Positions 24,189 through 34,669 of a stretch of 64,000 bases of DNA are shown here, one piece after another. The stretch is taken from contig JABFRO010000001.1 of the NCBI GenBank assembly GCA_013141125.1, positions 1,178,001-1,242,000 on the forward strand. The letters are read 5' to 3'. Each line of letters opens with the position of its first letter. Position 1 is the first letter of the stretch. The stretch comes from Methylophilaceae bacterium. GTDB lineage: Bacteria; Pseudomonadota; Gammaproteobacteria; Burkholderiales; Methylophilaceae. The notes beneath the pieces are model-generated. The model was not told the DNA's origin. It saw only the letters and a program-made list of their open reading frames with translations, and made no database searches. Position numbers and translations under genes: made by a program.

Positions 24189-27100
24189 CTAGCTATTTAA
24201 GTTTATGCTTACCTGATGATTCTTGCCATCATTCAACAGGGGAATGCGGCAGTGCGCTTGCGCGTTGCCCTCTGTGTCGGCGGCGTTTAGCGTTATGCCA
24301 TCCACGATCAATCGCATTGTATATTCAGGCTGGGTTGTTACACGCTGGATATGGATGTGGTACCAGGTTTCGTGGTAACGATAGCGGATGTTATAGCTTT
24401 GCCAGTGCGCGGGAATACGCGGTGTCATGCGCAGATGGTCAACTTCCAGTTGCAGCCCCAGCAAGGTTTCCAGCGTTAGCCTATACATCCAGCCTGCCGC
24501 GCCGGTGTACCAGGTCCAGCCACCGCGACCGGTATGCGGCGATGCGCCGTAAATATCGGCGCAAACCACATAGGGTTCGACTTTATAGCGTGCAATCTGC
24601 TCCGCTGTGCTGCCGTGATTGACCGGGTTGAGCATGGCGAATAGCTCCCACGCGCGTTCGGTATCGCCCAGCATGGCAAATGCCATGCTGCTCCAGATGG
24701 CGGCATGGGTATATTGGCCGCCATTTTCGCGCACGCCGGGTACATAGCCTTTGATATAGCCGGGTTCCAGGTCGGATTTATCGAATGGCGGAGCCAGCAA
24801 TTGGATCAGCTGTGCATCACGCCGCACCAGATGTTTATCCACGGCTTCCATCGCCCGCCGTGCACGCGTGGGGTCACCGCCGTTGGAGATTACCGCCCAG
24901 CTCTGGCTGATGGAATCGATTTGGCATTCCGCATTTTCGCTAGAACCCAGCGGCGTGCCGTCATCAAAATAAGCCCGTTTGTACCAGGCACCATCCCAGG
25001 CTTGGGTTTCAATGTTATTTTGCAATTGCGAGGCCTGCTCGGTGCAGATAGCAGCAAAGGCTGAGTCATTTTGCGCACGCGCCAAATCGGCAAATAGCTG
25101 TAGATTTTCATACAAAAACCAGGCCAGCCAAACGCTCTCGCCACGGCCGTCACGCCCGACCAGATTCATGCCGTCGTTCCAGTCGCCGCAACCCATCAGC
25201 GGCAATTGGTGCTCGCCAAAACGTAATCCATGTTGAATGGCACGCACGCAATGTTGATACAGGCTGGCGGCTTCGGTCGAACGTTGCGGCTGGTCGTAAT
25301 AGGCTTCTTCCTCCGGCCTTAATTCACGACCTTGCAGAAAATGTACCGCTTCATCCAGCACACCGCTATCACCGGTTGCCAGTACATAGCGACAAGTGGC
25401 GTAGGGCAGCCACAGATAATCATCGGAGAAATGCGTGCGTACACCTTGCCCATGCGGCGGATGCCACCAGTGTTGTACATCGCCCTGTGCAAACTGGTGC
25501 CCGGCGCAGCGCAGCAAATGTTCACGCGCCAGCCAGGGCGTGGCATGAATGAGCGCCATAGTGTCCTGTAATTGATCGCGGAAACCATAGGCACCCCCGG
25601 ATTGATAATAACCACTGCGCCCCCAAAGTCGGCAAGACAGCGTTTGATATAGCAGCCAGCCGTTGGTCATCACATCCAGCGCCGGATCTGGCGTTTCCAC
25701 CTGCACCGCACCCAGCGTATGGTTCCAATATTCCCATACACCTTCCAATGCCTGACGTGCGCCTGCCGAACCGCTGAAACGCTGGATCAAATGCCGCGCC
25801 TCTTCAGCATTGCGCGCCGCACCAAAGATAAACACAATCTCGCGTTCTTCATCCTGCGCCAGTTCAATCTGGGTCTGCATGGCGGCGCATGGATCAAAAC
25901 CGGCACCGGTTCTGCCGGATAAACGCTTGCGGGACATCGCCGCCGGGCTGGCCAGGCTGCCGTTACGCCCGATGAACTCGGTGCGATTGCCGCTGACGCT
26001 ACGCTCCAGCTCGCTCACCTGGGCAAACACCACGCGATTGGCACATTCACGGCCATAGGCATTACGCGCAAATAGCGCGCCGCTATGGGCATCGGTCTCG
26101 GTGACGATATGCATCAGATTGGCATGTCGCCATTCGCCCAGCACCAGCTCCCAATAGCCGCTGAGCGATAATTTGCGCGTACGTGTGGAGTGGTTGTGCA
26201 GTTTAAGCACAACAAATTTGACCGGCGCATCCATGGCCACATAGGTATACATTTCCGAGGCTATGCCTGCTTCTTCATGTTCAAACACGCTATAGCCAAA
26301 ACCATGTCTACACACATAACCCGATTTGCCGCGCGCAGGCAATGGCGTTGGCGACCAGAAGTTCCCGCTTTCCTCGTCGCGCACATAAAAAGCCTCGCCG
26401 CTGCTATCGCTGACGGGATCGTTATGCCAAGTGGTGAGGCGGAATTCATGCGCATTTTCCACCCAGCTGTAGGCACTGCCGCTCTCGCTGACTACGCTGC
26501 CGATGTGCGGGCTGGCAATCACATTAACCCAGGGTGCAGGTGTATTTTGACCGGGTTCCAGGGTGATGACATATTCGCGGCCATCGGGGGTAAAGCCGCC
26601 CACATCATTGCAAAAAATGCGTTCACGCGCCGCCAATGGCCGCACCGCTTCATCTGCCCAATGCAATAAGGGTTCCAAACGCAGCCATATATTATCCGGG
26701 ACACGTCTGGGCAGCGTGCGACGCTCTACCTGCTCAAACAATATCTCGGAAGCATCGGTCAACACCACACGCGCCACAGTTTGAAACAAAATGCGCTCAT
26801 CTTCGGAAAGCTCTTCCGCACGCCGCACAAATACGCCGCCCGGTTTGTCTAAAATTTGCGCTTCCGGGCCGGCATTAATCAAGCCCATAATCAAATCCTG
26901 CAACACCGCTCTATAGCCGGAAAAATCTTCATTGACGATGACCAGATCCGCCGCCAAACCCTTCATGCGCCAATAGGCGTGGGCTTGTAATAACTGTTTA
27001 ACCAGCTCAATGCGGCCAATATCACCAATGCGCAACAGCACGATAGGCAGATCACCCGAAATCGCAAAACGCCACAGGCCGGATTGACCCAGTTGATTGC

Positions 27101-30100
27101 GGGCGATGTCGGCACTGGCAGCACGGCGCGAAGCATTGCCAAAGATGACCGAACCGGCCAAACGCCCATAGAGCTGGGCATCGGCTTCGCTGGCATTCAG
27201 ATGGCGCAGCACTTCCTGGCTCTGGAACCAGGCCATTTCAAAGGCACGTTCAATAAAATGGCGATCCGCATATTTTCCCAGTAAAGCCAAAGCCGCTTCA
27301 CGCGTTTCGGCCACGCCGGAAATAATCTGCACGGTGGCTGATGCATCCGCCTGCAAACTAATGCTGCGGCGGATAGCGACAATGGGATCCAGTACCGAAC
27401 CGGCGCTATTGGATAAGCTTGTCGCCATTTGGGCATCATCCAGGGCTTGCGGATTGGCGACACTGCGACCGCGACCGATAAATTTGGCTCTATCGGTTTC
27501 ATAACTGGTGGCATCTGCCACTAGCCCCGGTGCGGCCAATAAATGAAACATCCATGGCACTTGCTCACCCGGTGTGCGCGGGCGGCGGGTGCAGAGTATG
27601 GCCTGATGTTGCGGCAGGATTTCAGTCTGCACAAATAAATTGCTGAACGCGCGGTGTGCCAAGTCTGTATTCAGGGGTGCCAGCACCACTTCGGCATAAC
27701 TTGTGAGTTCGATATGGCGTAATTTCGAGGTTAGATTGGTGAGTGTCACGCGCCGAATCTCCACATCATCTTCCGCTGAAACAGTGATCTCGGTATGCGC
27801 TTCAATGCCTTGATCGCGGCGGCGGTATTCAGCGCGCGCCTGCACAAAAATGGCCTCGTAATGATCGGCTTTGCGCAAGGTGGGCTGGTGGGCGCTTGAC
27901 CAGTAATGCCCATTGTCGCTATCACGCAGATAAATAAAAGTGCCCCAATTATCCGCCGTCACATCTTCGCGCCAACGCGTAATCGCTAGATCGCGCCAGC
28001 GGCTGTGGCCACCACCGGCATTGGTGGCCATGACGTGATAGCGGCCGTTGGAGAGCAGATGCACTTCCGGGATGGCGCTATTGGGGTCGGTAAATACGCG
28101 CATGGTGCCGCTTTCTTCCAATAGCGGGGGGCGCGCCGCCGAACTCACCTCGGCGGCATGGGGATGCAGGGTAGAGCCTTTCTTGGGCACACGTTCCTGT
28201 AATAACAATTCGGTGGCTTTTGCCAGAGGTGCCGACATGAAGCGGCGCTGCATGGGGCGGTTGAGCAATACATAGGCAAACGCCAGCAGACTCATGCCCT
28301 GATGGTGTGCCATAAAGCAGCGCACAATGGCGTTGCTTTTACCTCTGGGTACGCGTGAAGGCGTGTAATCAATGGCCTCGTAAAAGCCATAACGGCCAAC
28401 AAAACCCAGGCCGGTCATGGCTTGCAGGTTGCGGCAGGATGCCTGCGGCATTACCGTCAATGCCAGTGCCGTGGCATACGGTGCAATCACCAGATCATCC
28501 CCCAGGCCGCGTTTGAAGCCGAGGCCGGGCACGCCAAACGCCCGATATTGATAAATTTGACTGGCATCGGTCGCGTTATAGCAGGATTCGGAAATCCCCC
28601 ACGGCACGGCACGCTGTTTGCCATATTCAATCTGGCGCAACACCACAGCCTGGCAGGTTTGTTCCAGCAATGTATTATCATAACCCGGCATGAGCAAACG
28701 CGGCATGAGATATTCAAACATGGAGCCGCTCCACGAGATCAGGCTCACTGCACCGCCGTGGCTGGTTAATAAACGCCCCAGTGAAAACCAATGCTTTTGT
28801 GGCACCTGGCCTTCGGCGATGAGCAGAAAACTGGCGAGGCGCGCTTCCGATGCCAGCAGATCGTAGCAGGAGGGATCGCGGCGGCGTTCGCTCACGTCAT
28901 AACCTATGGCCAATAAATCACGCGCTTGATCATAAAGAAATTCAAAATCCATGGTCGCCAGCGCGCGACTGCGCTGCATCAAGTCATCAATTTTATGCAA
29001 GCGCTGCATGGCTTCATGCGCGGGCATCAAGCTTGCTGCCGGATTGGTGTCATTTTCTAAGTTTGCTTCTGCCAAATCAGCCAAGGTTGGAATGGTGTCG
29101 AATTTTTCCGGCGCGGCCACCAGCCGCGCAATATCCTCACGCAAGGCGCTGGTTTGCTGGTCAAACGCCTGCGCCCAGTAATGCAATTCGCCATCTATAT
29201 CCGTATCCAGCGGCAGCCATGCCACCAGCCCGCCGCAGGTTTGATGCAGCTCATCCAGCACATCAAGCAACGCAAATAATGTCAGCGCTGGTGTAGTTGA
29301 GGATGCAGGCTGCGTGAGTGCCTCCAGTTTTTGCTGTAGAAACAGAATCTTTTTGGCCAGATCCGGCGCGGGTTTGGCAGGCACATGTTCGGTAAACACT
29401 TGCAGCGTATCCTGCAAGCCATGAAACGCATAGGGCGACAGAATCGGCTGCTGTTTCAGCTCGGCCAAGCCGGCTTGCAGCGTGAGCAAACTGCCCGCCA
29501 GATTGCCGCTGTCTACCGAAGAAACATAATGCGGATGCAGTGGTTGCAGGGTACGCGTATCGTACCAATTGAAAAAATGGCCGTGATAGCGCTCCAGTTT
29601 TTCCATGGTGGCCAAAGTGTTTTCGGTTAGTTGCAAAAACGCGCCGGCGGAAATATAGCCAAAGTCATAGGCGGTTTGATTAGCCAGCAACGCCATGCCG
29701 ATATTGGTGGGTGAAGTGCGCGAGGCAATCACCGGCGTGGGATATTCCTGAAAATTATCCGGCGGCAACCAGTTGTCTGCGGGGCCGACAAATTCCGCAA
29801 AAAAACGCCAGGTGCGCCGTGCCGAAGCGCGCAAAAACAGGCGCTGACTGGCGCTTAAATCGGGGGTGGTTACAGTCAGCGGCAGACTGATCCACCAGCC
29901 CGCCACCGGCGATAACAGCCATAGCAGCAGAAAAGGTACACTGAACAGCAATTCATTTATCCGCGCTGGTATTGAAGTAACAGATTCATTCCATGACCAA
30001 GTCAAAGCGCCAGCCAACACAATGGCAAAAACCGGCGCGACCCACATTTCCATAAAAAAATCGGCCAAGGTACGGCGCGCATTGCGTTTTGAATAAGCCT

Positions 30101-32936
30101 GTAAATGCCAGAGCAGCAAACCGCGCCGCGTGAACAACATGCGCACCCCGGAACGCGCAATGGCATCCAGACAAATATAGGTGTCGTAGGGCAAAAAAAT
30201 CAGGCTCAGCACGGCCAGCGCAATTGGTTGATTCGCAGCTTTGCCGGTCAGCATCAGGTGCACCAGCCAATCGCGCTCTGCGGGCTTGCGCAACAGCCCG
30301 ATGACGCTAGACAACATAATTGGCAGAGCCACTACCCCCAGCACCAGCAGCGTCCACATCCAGGCGTGCCCCAAACCCAATAACCAGCCGCCTGTGAGCA
30401 AAGCCAATAAGGACAAGGGCAGCAGGCTGCGTCTGAGATTGTCAAAAATCTTCCACACCAGCAAGGCGGTCAACGGATTGGGCTGGCGCTTGGCCTTGAC
30501 CGTGTGGTCTGCATTATTCCGCACTCCCGGCTCTGGTTCCGGCCCCGGCACATGCGCCAGTAGCCAACCGGCCAGTTGCCAATCACCGCGTATCCAGCGA
30601 TGGCGGCGGCTGGTTTCGGTGGCATAGCTGGCCGGATGCTCTTCAATCAGATCCACATCGGTCACCAGTGCCGAGCGTGCATAGCCGCTTTCCAGCAAAT
30701 CATGGCTGAGAATCAGGTTCTCGGGAAAGCGTCCATCCACTGCCAGTCGAAACGCATCCACATCGTAAATGCCTTTGCCGATAAAAGAGCCTTCGCCAAA
30801 CACATCCTGATAAACATCCGATACCTCGCGCGAGTAAGGATCAATGCCCGCTTCCCCGGCAAACAGTTTGGTAAACCAGGTCTGACCGGCGCTGGTGAGG
30901 CTGATGGAGGCACGCGGCTGCAATATCGCATAGCCTTCAACGATGCGCCCTTTGTCGGCATCGAATACCGGCCGATTGAGCGGATGCGCCATATTGCCTA
31001 TCAATGTACGTGCCGAATCGCGTGGTAATTGCGTATCCGTATCCAGCGTAATGACATATTGGATGCCGGGCAGAATCGACATATCGCCGACCATAGCCGA
31101 GAATGCGGATTGCGCTTCTCCCCGCAGCAAGGCATTGAATTGTTCCAGCTTGCCGCGTTTGCGCTCATAGCCCATCCAAACGCGTTCAATCGGGTTCCAC
31201 ACTCGGGGGCGGTGAAACAGATAAAAAATGCACGGCCTATCTGCGGTATAAGTCACATTCAAGGCTTGCACCGCTGCGCGCGCGTGCGCCAGCAAGGCTT
31301 CTTCATGCGGCAGGGTTAGTTCGGCGGCATCGTTAAAATCGGTAAGCAAGGCAAAAAACAGATTGGCATCGCGATTGCCAAGGTAGCGAATCTCCAGGGC
31401 TTCGAGCAGGCTATCCAGCCCTGGTGCAGAGCTGAGCAGGGTAGGCACCACCACCATGGTGCGGTGCGCTTGCGGAATCGCCTGCGAAAAATCCAGACGC
31501 GGCAAGGCGCGTGGCGGCAACAACTGCGTCACCAAAAGATTGACCAGGGAGATGGCCAGCGCCGATGCGGCTATCACCAGCGCAATGGCAAAAAACCAGA
31601 TACGCCAGTTGCTAAAACTAAAATCATCCAGCGCTTCCAGCACCAGCAAGGTGGAAAGCAGAGTGAGCAGAAAAATCGGACTGAGATAAAGCGGCAAGCG
31701 GAAATGCGTGAACAGCCGGCAGGCGCGCACTTTGCAAGATAATCGGCAGTTAACAGCCTGTTCCAACGCTGCTCTGCCGTGGTCAATCAGATAATAGCCA
31801 ACGTGTGTGCTACGTGCGTTCATAGGCAATTGCAGGGCGGCATTTTGTGCCAGCGTGATGGCCGCACGTGCTATTACCGATTCATTACATGCACTTCCCC
31901 GTGCCAAATCCTCAATCACATGCCGGTAGCGGTCACGGGTGGCAAAATCCTGAGCGGCATACATGGCGGCAGGGTCTTCACGCAAGGTGTGTTCGACCAC
32001 GCTGAGAGATTCCACATAATCTTTCCAGTTCATTGCGCCTATAAAACGCAGGCTACCTATGCTGTTGGCAATGGAAATCTGATTGGCGGCGGCGGTGCGT
32101 CCGGCGACTTCCGACAATTGTGTGGCCGTCACCCCTTGTTCCAGCAGCTTTTGCTCTACCCAGGTTTGCACAAAAGCCATGGCCAACCCCTGTGCCTGCA
32201 ATCTGGCATAAAACTCCTCGACAAAGGGCGCTGTGAGCGGTACATCGGCATTGGCAAACTCGGCCAGCAATTGTATTAATTGTTTGGGGTCGGTTTCCGC
32301 TGCCGTCAGCATCCTGTCCGCCCAGGTAACGGCGGCATCCAGCTCTTCACGTCGGCGTGCAATGCGTACCGCTACCCGCCGCAGATTTTCCAGCAGCGCC
32401 AATTGCAGCATGATGGGGAACGCCCACAGCTCGCCAATTCTCAAGGGTTCAACGGTTTGGTAGGCGGCAATAATATGCGTGGCATTATCGCTATCAACGC
32501 GGCCATCCATGTGCGAGATCAGCTCTATCGCCAGATCATAAATACGCGGAAAACCGGCGGAAAGTCCGCTCGCCAATCGTGGCAATTGTTTGCTATAGCC
32601 GCGCGGCAAATGGTGGCGCGCCTGATCGATTTGCTGCTCAATCAGATAAAAGTTATCCAGTAACCAGGCTTCTGCCGGCACAATGCGCTGCCCCGGCACG
32701 GTGGCGGCTGTCACCACATCGTAAGCCTTGAGCAGCACCCGCGCATTGTCTGCCAATCTGGGCAGTAATTTGTCTGCTCCCGGATGCGCATCAATTTTAT
32801 GCTGGCTAGCCAGCGCCGCCGCATGTCGCTTGAGCTGTTCAATGCTGAATAATTCAGCACGCAGCAATTCATTATCACGTTCATTGCGCAGCTCACTCCG
32901 GGTGAGTGCCGCAACCATTAAGTCTTTGATAGCCAT
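24189..32936 (-). CDS. ndvB: Cyclic beta-1,2-glucan synthase (NdvB type), about 2,900 residues
   Basis: A giant inner-membrane enzyme that makes cyclic beta-1,2-glucans for the periplasm (osmotic adaptation, host interaction). Domains in order: an N-terminal soluble region; membrane helices near 420-490; a GT84 glycosyltransferase with TLDTDTQLPRDSA (about 640) and RRHRWIRGDWQ (about 790); a second membrane cluster about 840-1020; a glucoamylase-like domain (SLISWSGSMFEYLMP, about 1410); and two carbohydrate-binding plus GH94 phosphorylase modules with GCGDWNDGMNLVG near 2590, whose Asp is the expected general acid and which trims glucan length. The frame is intact across 8.7 kb. The ATG at 32936 with AAGGA upstream is preferred to one at 32966. 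The operator-like palindrome is 83 bp upstream. Confidence 0.93.
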   Translation of the reverse strand: MAIKDLMVAALTRSELRNERDNELLRAELFSIEQLKRHAAALASQHKIDAHPGADKLLPRLADNARVLLKAYDVVTAATVPGQRIVPAEAWLLDNFYLIEQQIDQARHHLPRGYSKQLPRLASGLSAGFPRIYDLAIELISHMDGRVDSDNATHIIAAYQTVEPLRIGELWAFPIMLQLALLENLRRVAVRIARRREELDAAVTWADRMLTAAETDPKQLIQLLAEFANADVPLTAPFVEEFYARLQAQGLAMAFVQTWVEQKLLEQGVTATQLSEVAGRTAAANQISIANSIGSLRFIGAMNWKDYVESLSVVEHTLREDPAAMYAAQDFATRDRYRHVIEDLARGSACNESVIARAAITLAQNAALQLPMNARSTHVGYYLIDHGRAALEQAVNCRLSCKVRACRLFTHFRLPLYLSPIFLLTLLSTLLVLEALDDFSFSNWRIWFFAIALVIAASALAISLVNLLVTQLLPPRALPRLDFSQAIPQAHRTMVVVPTLLSSAPGLDSLLEALEIRYLGNRDANLFFALLTDFNDAAELTLPHEEALLAHARAAVQALNVTYTADRPCIFYLFHRPRVWNPIERVWMGYERKRGKLEQFNALLRGEAQSAFSAMVGDMSILPGIQYVITLDTDTQLPRDSARTLIGNMAHPLNRPVFDADKGRIVEGYAILQPRASISLTSAGQTWFTKLFAGEAGIDPYSREVSDVYQDVFGEGSFIGKGIYDVDAFRLAVDGRFPENLILSHDLLESGYARSALVTDVDLIEEHPASYATETSRRHRWIRGDWQLAGWLLAHVPGPEPEPGVRNNADHTVKAKRQPNPLTALLVWKIFDNLRRSLLPLSLLALLTGGWLLGLGHAWMWTLLVLGVVALPIMLSSVIGLLRKPAERDWLVHLMLTGKAANQPIALAVLSLIFLPYDTYICLDAIARSGVRMLFTRRGLLLWHLQAYSKRNARRTLADFFMEMWVAPVFAIVLAGALTWSWNESVTSIPARINELLFSVPFLLLWLLSPVAGWWISLPLTVTTPDLSASQRLFLRASARRTWRFFAEFVGPADNWLPPDNFQEYPTPVIASRTSPTNIGMALLANQTAYDFGYISAGAFLQLTENTLATMEKLERYHGHFFNWYDTRTLQPLHPHYVSSVDSGNLAGSLLTLQAGLAELKQQPILSPYAFHGLQDTLQVFTEHVPAKPAPDLAKKILFLQQKLEALTQPASSTTPALTLFALLDVLDELHQTCGGLVAWLPLDTDIDGELHYWAQAFDQQTSALREDIARLVAAPEKFDTIPTLADLAEANLENDTNPAASLMPAHEAMQRLHKIDDLMQRSRALATMDFEFLYDQARDLLAIGYDVSERRRDPSCYDLLASEARLASFLLIAEGQVPQKHWFSLGRLLTSHGGAVSLISWSGSMFEYLMPRLLMPGYDNTLLEQTCQAVVLRQIEYGKQRAVPWGISESCYNATDASQIYQYRAFGVPGLGFKRGLGDDLVIAPYATALALTVMPQASCRNLQAMTGLGFVGRYGFYEAIDYTPSRVPRGKSNAIVRCFMAHHQGMSLLAFAYVLLNRPMQRRFMSAPLAKATELLLQERVPKKGSTLHPHAAEVSSAARPPLLEESGTMRVFTDPNSAIPEVHLLSNGRYHVMATNAGGGHSRWRDLAITRWREDVTADNWGTFIYLRDSDNGHYWSSAHQPTLRKADHYEAIFVQARAEYRRRDQGIEAHTEITVSAEDDVEIRRVTLTNLTSKLRHIELTSYAEVVLAPLNTDLAHRAFSNLFVQTEILPQHQAILCTRRPRTPGEQVPWMFHLLAAPGLVADATSYETDRAKFIGRGRSVANPQALDDAQMATSLSNSAGSVLDPIVAIRRSISLQADASATVQIISGVAETREAALALLGKYADRHFIERAFEMAWFQSQEVLRHLNASEADAQLYGRLAGSVIFGNASRRAASADIARNQLGQSGLWRFAISGDLPIVLLRIGDIGRIELVKQLLQAHAYWRMKGLAADLVIVNEDFSGYRAVLQDLIMGLINAGPEAQILDKPGGVFVRRAEELSEDERILFQTVARVVLTDASEILFEQVERRTLPRRVPDNIWLRLEPLLHWADEAVRPLAARERIFCNDVGGFTPDGREYVITLEPGQNTPAPWVNVIASPHIGSVVSESGSAYSWVENAHEFRLTTWHNDPVSDSSGEAFYVRDEESGNFWSPTPLPARGKSGYVCRHGFGYSVFEHEEAGIASEMYTYVAMDAPVKFVVLKLHNHSTRTRKLSLSGYWELVLGEWRHANLMHIVTETDAHSGALFARNAYGRECANRVVFAQVSELERSVSGNRTEFIGRNGSLASPAAMSRKRLSGRTGAGFDPCAAMQTQIELAQDEEREIVFIFGAARNAEEARHLIQRFSGSAGARQALEGVWEYWNHTLGAVQVETPDPALDVMTNGWLLYQTLSCRLWGRSGYYQSGGAYGFRDQLQDTMALIHATPWLAREHLLRCAGHQFAQGDVQHWWHPPHGQGVRTHFSDDYLWLPYATCRYVLATGDSGVLDEAVHFLQGRELRPEEEAYYDQPQRSTEAASLYQHCVRAIQHGLRFGEHQLPLMGCGDWNDGMNLVGRDGRGESVWLAWFLYENLQLFADLARAQNDSAFAAICTEQASQLQNNIETQAWDGAWYKRAYFDDGTPLGSSENAECQIDSISQSWAVISNGGDPTRARRAMEAVDKHLVRRDAQLIQLLAPPFDKSDLEPGYIKGYVPGVRENGGQYTHAAIWSSMAFAMLGDTERAWELFAMLNPVNHGSTAEQIARYKVEPYVVCADIYGASPHTGRGGWTWYTGAAGWMYRLTLETLLGLQLEVDHLRMTPRIPAHWQSYNIRYRYHETWYHIHIQRVTTQPEYTMRLIVDGITLNAADTEGNAQAHCRIPLLNDGKNHQVSINLNS

Positions 32937-33018
32937 GTTGTTTTCCTTGCTTGAATACATGTGCATCTGTGCCGTTTAACACAACGCTCATAGAGTATCC
33001 GCCGCAAGGGGTGAAGTC

Positions 33019-33034
33019 TGTGCGCTATCGCACA
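33019..33034. promoter_or_regulatory. Palindromic operator-like site, copy 4
   Basis: TGTGCGCTATCGCACA is a near-perfect palindrome between ndvB and the divergent lipoprotein operon. It is essentially the reverse complement of the site at 11758 (TGTGCGATAGCGCACA). Confidence 0.6.
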
Positions 33035-33218
33035 CAGCCAATTTTCAAGCTATTTTTTGCTATGTTCGTTAGCACACCGACAAGGCCTGTTGACAAGACT
33101 AATGTGCATTTAATGACGGCAACAACGCGCGAACAATTTGTTGCCAGTTAACGTCATGAAGGCGAAATCCGCTTGTTCGATACCAATCAATTAACTTATA
33201 GCCAAAGGGAAAAACATA

Positions 33219-33611
33219 ATGAAAAAATTCAATCGCATCAGATCATTCCAGGGCCTGCCTGGCATCAGCTTGGCCGCTGCCACACTATTGCTCGTTGCGG
33301 GCTGCGCCAGCGCGCCTGCGCCATTGGAACAAATCGCCGTTTCCAAAGCAGCGGTCAGCAGTGCCACCAGTGCCGGTGGTAATGAATTTGCACCGGTAAC
33401 ACTGCAATCGGCGCGAGATAAGCTGGCGGCGGCAGAGCGTGCCTTGGCCGATAAAAATTATGCGCTGGCCAAACAATTAGCAGAAGAATCGCTGGTGGAT
33501 TCCAAACTGGCAGCGGCGACAGCACGCTCTGCCAAGGCTCAAAAAGCCGCCAAGGCGGTGCAGGAAGATAACCGCATACTGCAACAAGAAATTGAGCGCA
33601 AAAGCAAATAA
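33219..33611 (+). CDS. DUF4398 lipoprotein
   Basis: Signal peptide with lipobox (LLVAGC, Cys28), then a helical DUF4398 domain: APVTLQSARDKLAAAERAL and YALAKQLAEESLVDSKLAAA. DUF4398 proteins are small periplasmic helical lipoproteins, often beside OmpA-like proteins as here (35 bp downstream), and may brace the envelope. Function unproven. AAAGGGA precedes the ATG. Confidence 0.87.
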   Translation: MKKFNRIRSFQGLPGISLAAATLLLVAGCASAPAPLEQIAVSKAAVSSATSAGGNEFAPVTLQSARDKLAAAERALADKNYALAKQLAEESLVDSKLAAATARSAKAQKAAKAVQEDNRILQQEIERKSK

Positions 33612-33646
33612 TCCCCACCCAATCATTTAAGAAATGGAGTTTCATC

Positions 33647-34597
33647 ATGCAAAAAAACCACCGCTTTCCGCTAACCCTGATTGCGCTTGCCATGCTTGCC
33701 GCATGCAGTACCACACCCAAAAGCCATGCGCTGAGCGAAGCGCATAACAGTTACAACAATGCCAGCAGCAACCCGCAAGTGACTACGCTGGCAGCACTGG
33801 AATTAAAAGAAGCCAGCGATTTATTAGCCAAAGCCGACAAGGCCTCAACCGCAGGTGAAAGCGAAAAGACAGTCGATCATCTGGCTTATCTGACCAAACA
33901 ACAAGTAGAAATCGCCCAGGCCACGGCGCAACGCAAAACGGCTGAAATTGCCGTAACCAATGCGGCAACCAAGCGTGACCAGGTACGCCTTGCAGCCAGA
34001 ACCAATGAAGCCGATGCGGCTAAACGGCAAGTCTCGAATATGCAAATCACTGCCAATCAGCAGGCTGGAGAATTAGCCGCAGCCAGTGCCAATGCAGAGC
34101 GCGACAAAGCGCGTCTGGATGCCAATGCGGTTGAATTGGCAGCGGCCAGTGCCGATGCGGAACGTGACAAAGCGTTAATAGCGCAACAGGAAATTCTGCT
34201 GAAAGAATTAAATGCCAAAAAAACCGAGCGCGGCCTGGTGATTACCTTGGGTGACGTTTTGTTTAATACCAATAAGGCACAGTTAAAACCACGCGGCGTA
34301 GGCAATGTGCAAAAACTGGCCGGTTTTCTAACAAAATATCCGTCATATAAAGTATTAGTGGAAGGCCATACAGATAGCACCGGCAGTAGCGATCATAATC
34401 AAATGTTGTCTGAACAGCGTGCCAATGCAGTGCGTAGTGCTTTGGTCAATGCAGGCATCAGCAATGAGCGCGTTGCCACGCGCGGTTATGGCGAGGAAAT
34501 GCCGATTGCCAGCAATGACACCGCTGCCAGCCGCCAGTTGAATCGTCGTGTGGAAATCATCCTCTCCGACGACAAAGGCAATATCACGCAACGCTAA
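33647..34597 (+). CDS. OmpA-family lipoprotein with DUF4398-like helical stalk
   Basis: Lipoprotein signal (MLAACS), an N-terminal DUF4398-like region (LAALELKEASDLLAKADKAS), a long helical stalk with two copies of an ELAAASAxAERDKA repeat around residues 145-180, and a C-terminal OmpA peptidoglycan-binding domain (VLVEGHTDSTGSSDHNQMLS, NRRVEIILSD). It should tether the outer membrane to the cell wall. It is in an operon with the preceding lipoprotein, opposite the glucan synthase. Confidence 0.9.
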   Translation: MQKNHRFPLTLIALAMLAACSTTPKSHALSEAHNSYNNASSNPQVTTLAALELKEASDLLAKADKASTAGESEKTVDHLAYLTKQQVEIAQATAQRKTAEIAVTNAATKRDQVRLAARTNEADAAKRQVSNMQITANQQAGELAAASANAERDKARLDANAVELAAASADAERDKALIAQQEILLKELNAKKTERGLVITLGDVLFNTNKAQLKPRGVGNVQKLAGFLTKYPSYKVLVEGHTDSTGSSDHNQMLSEQRANAVRSALVNAGISNERVATRGYGEEMPIASNDTAASRQLNRRVEIILSDDKGNITQR

Positions 34598-34669
34598 ACT
34601 ATTCGGTGGAGCTGCGGCGCAATGCATGTTGGCCGCAGCCAGTCCGAGTTTTAACCAGGGATACTTCTA

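Noticed and set aside
24143-24622. 159-codon plus-strand ORF with His/Cys-rich sequence
   Set aside because: Lies almost entirely opposite the 3' end of the glucan synthase; no domain or start signal.
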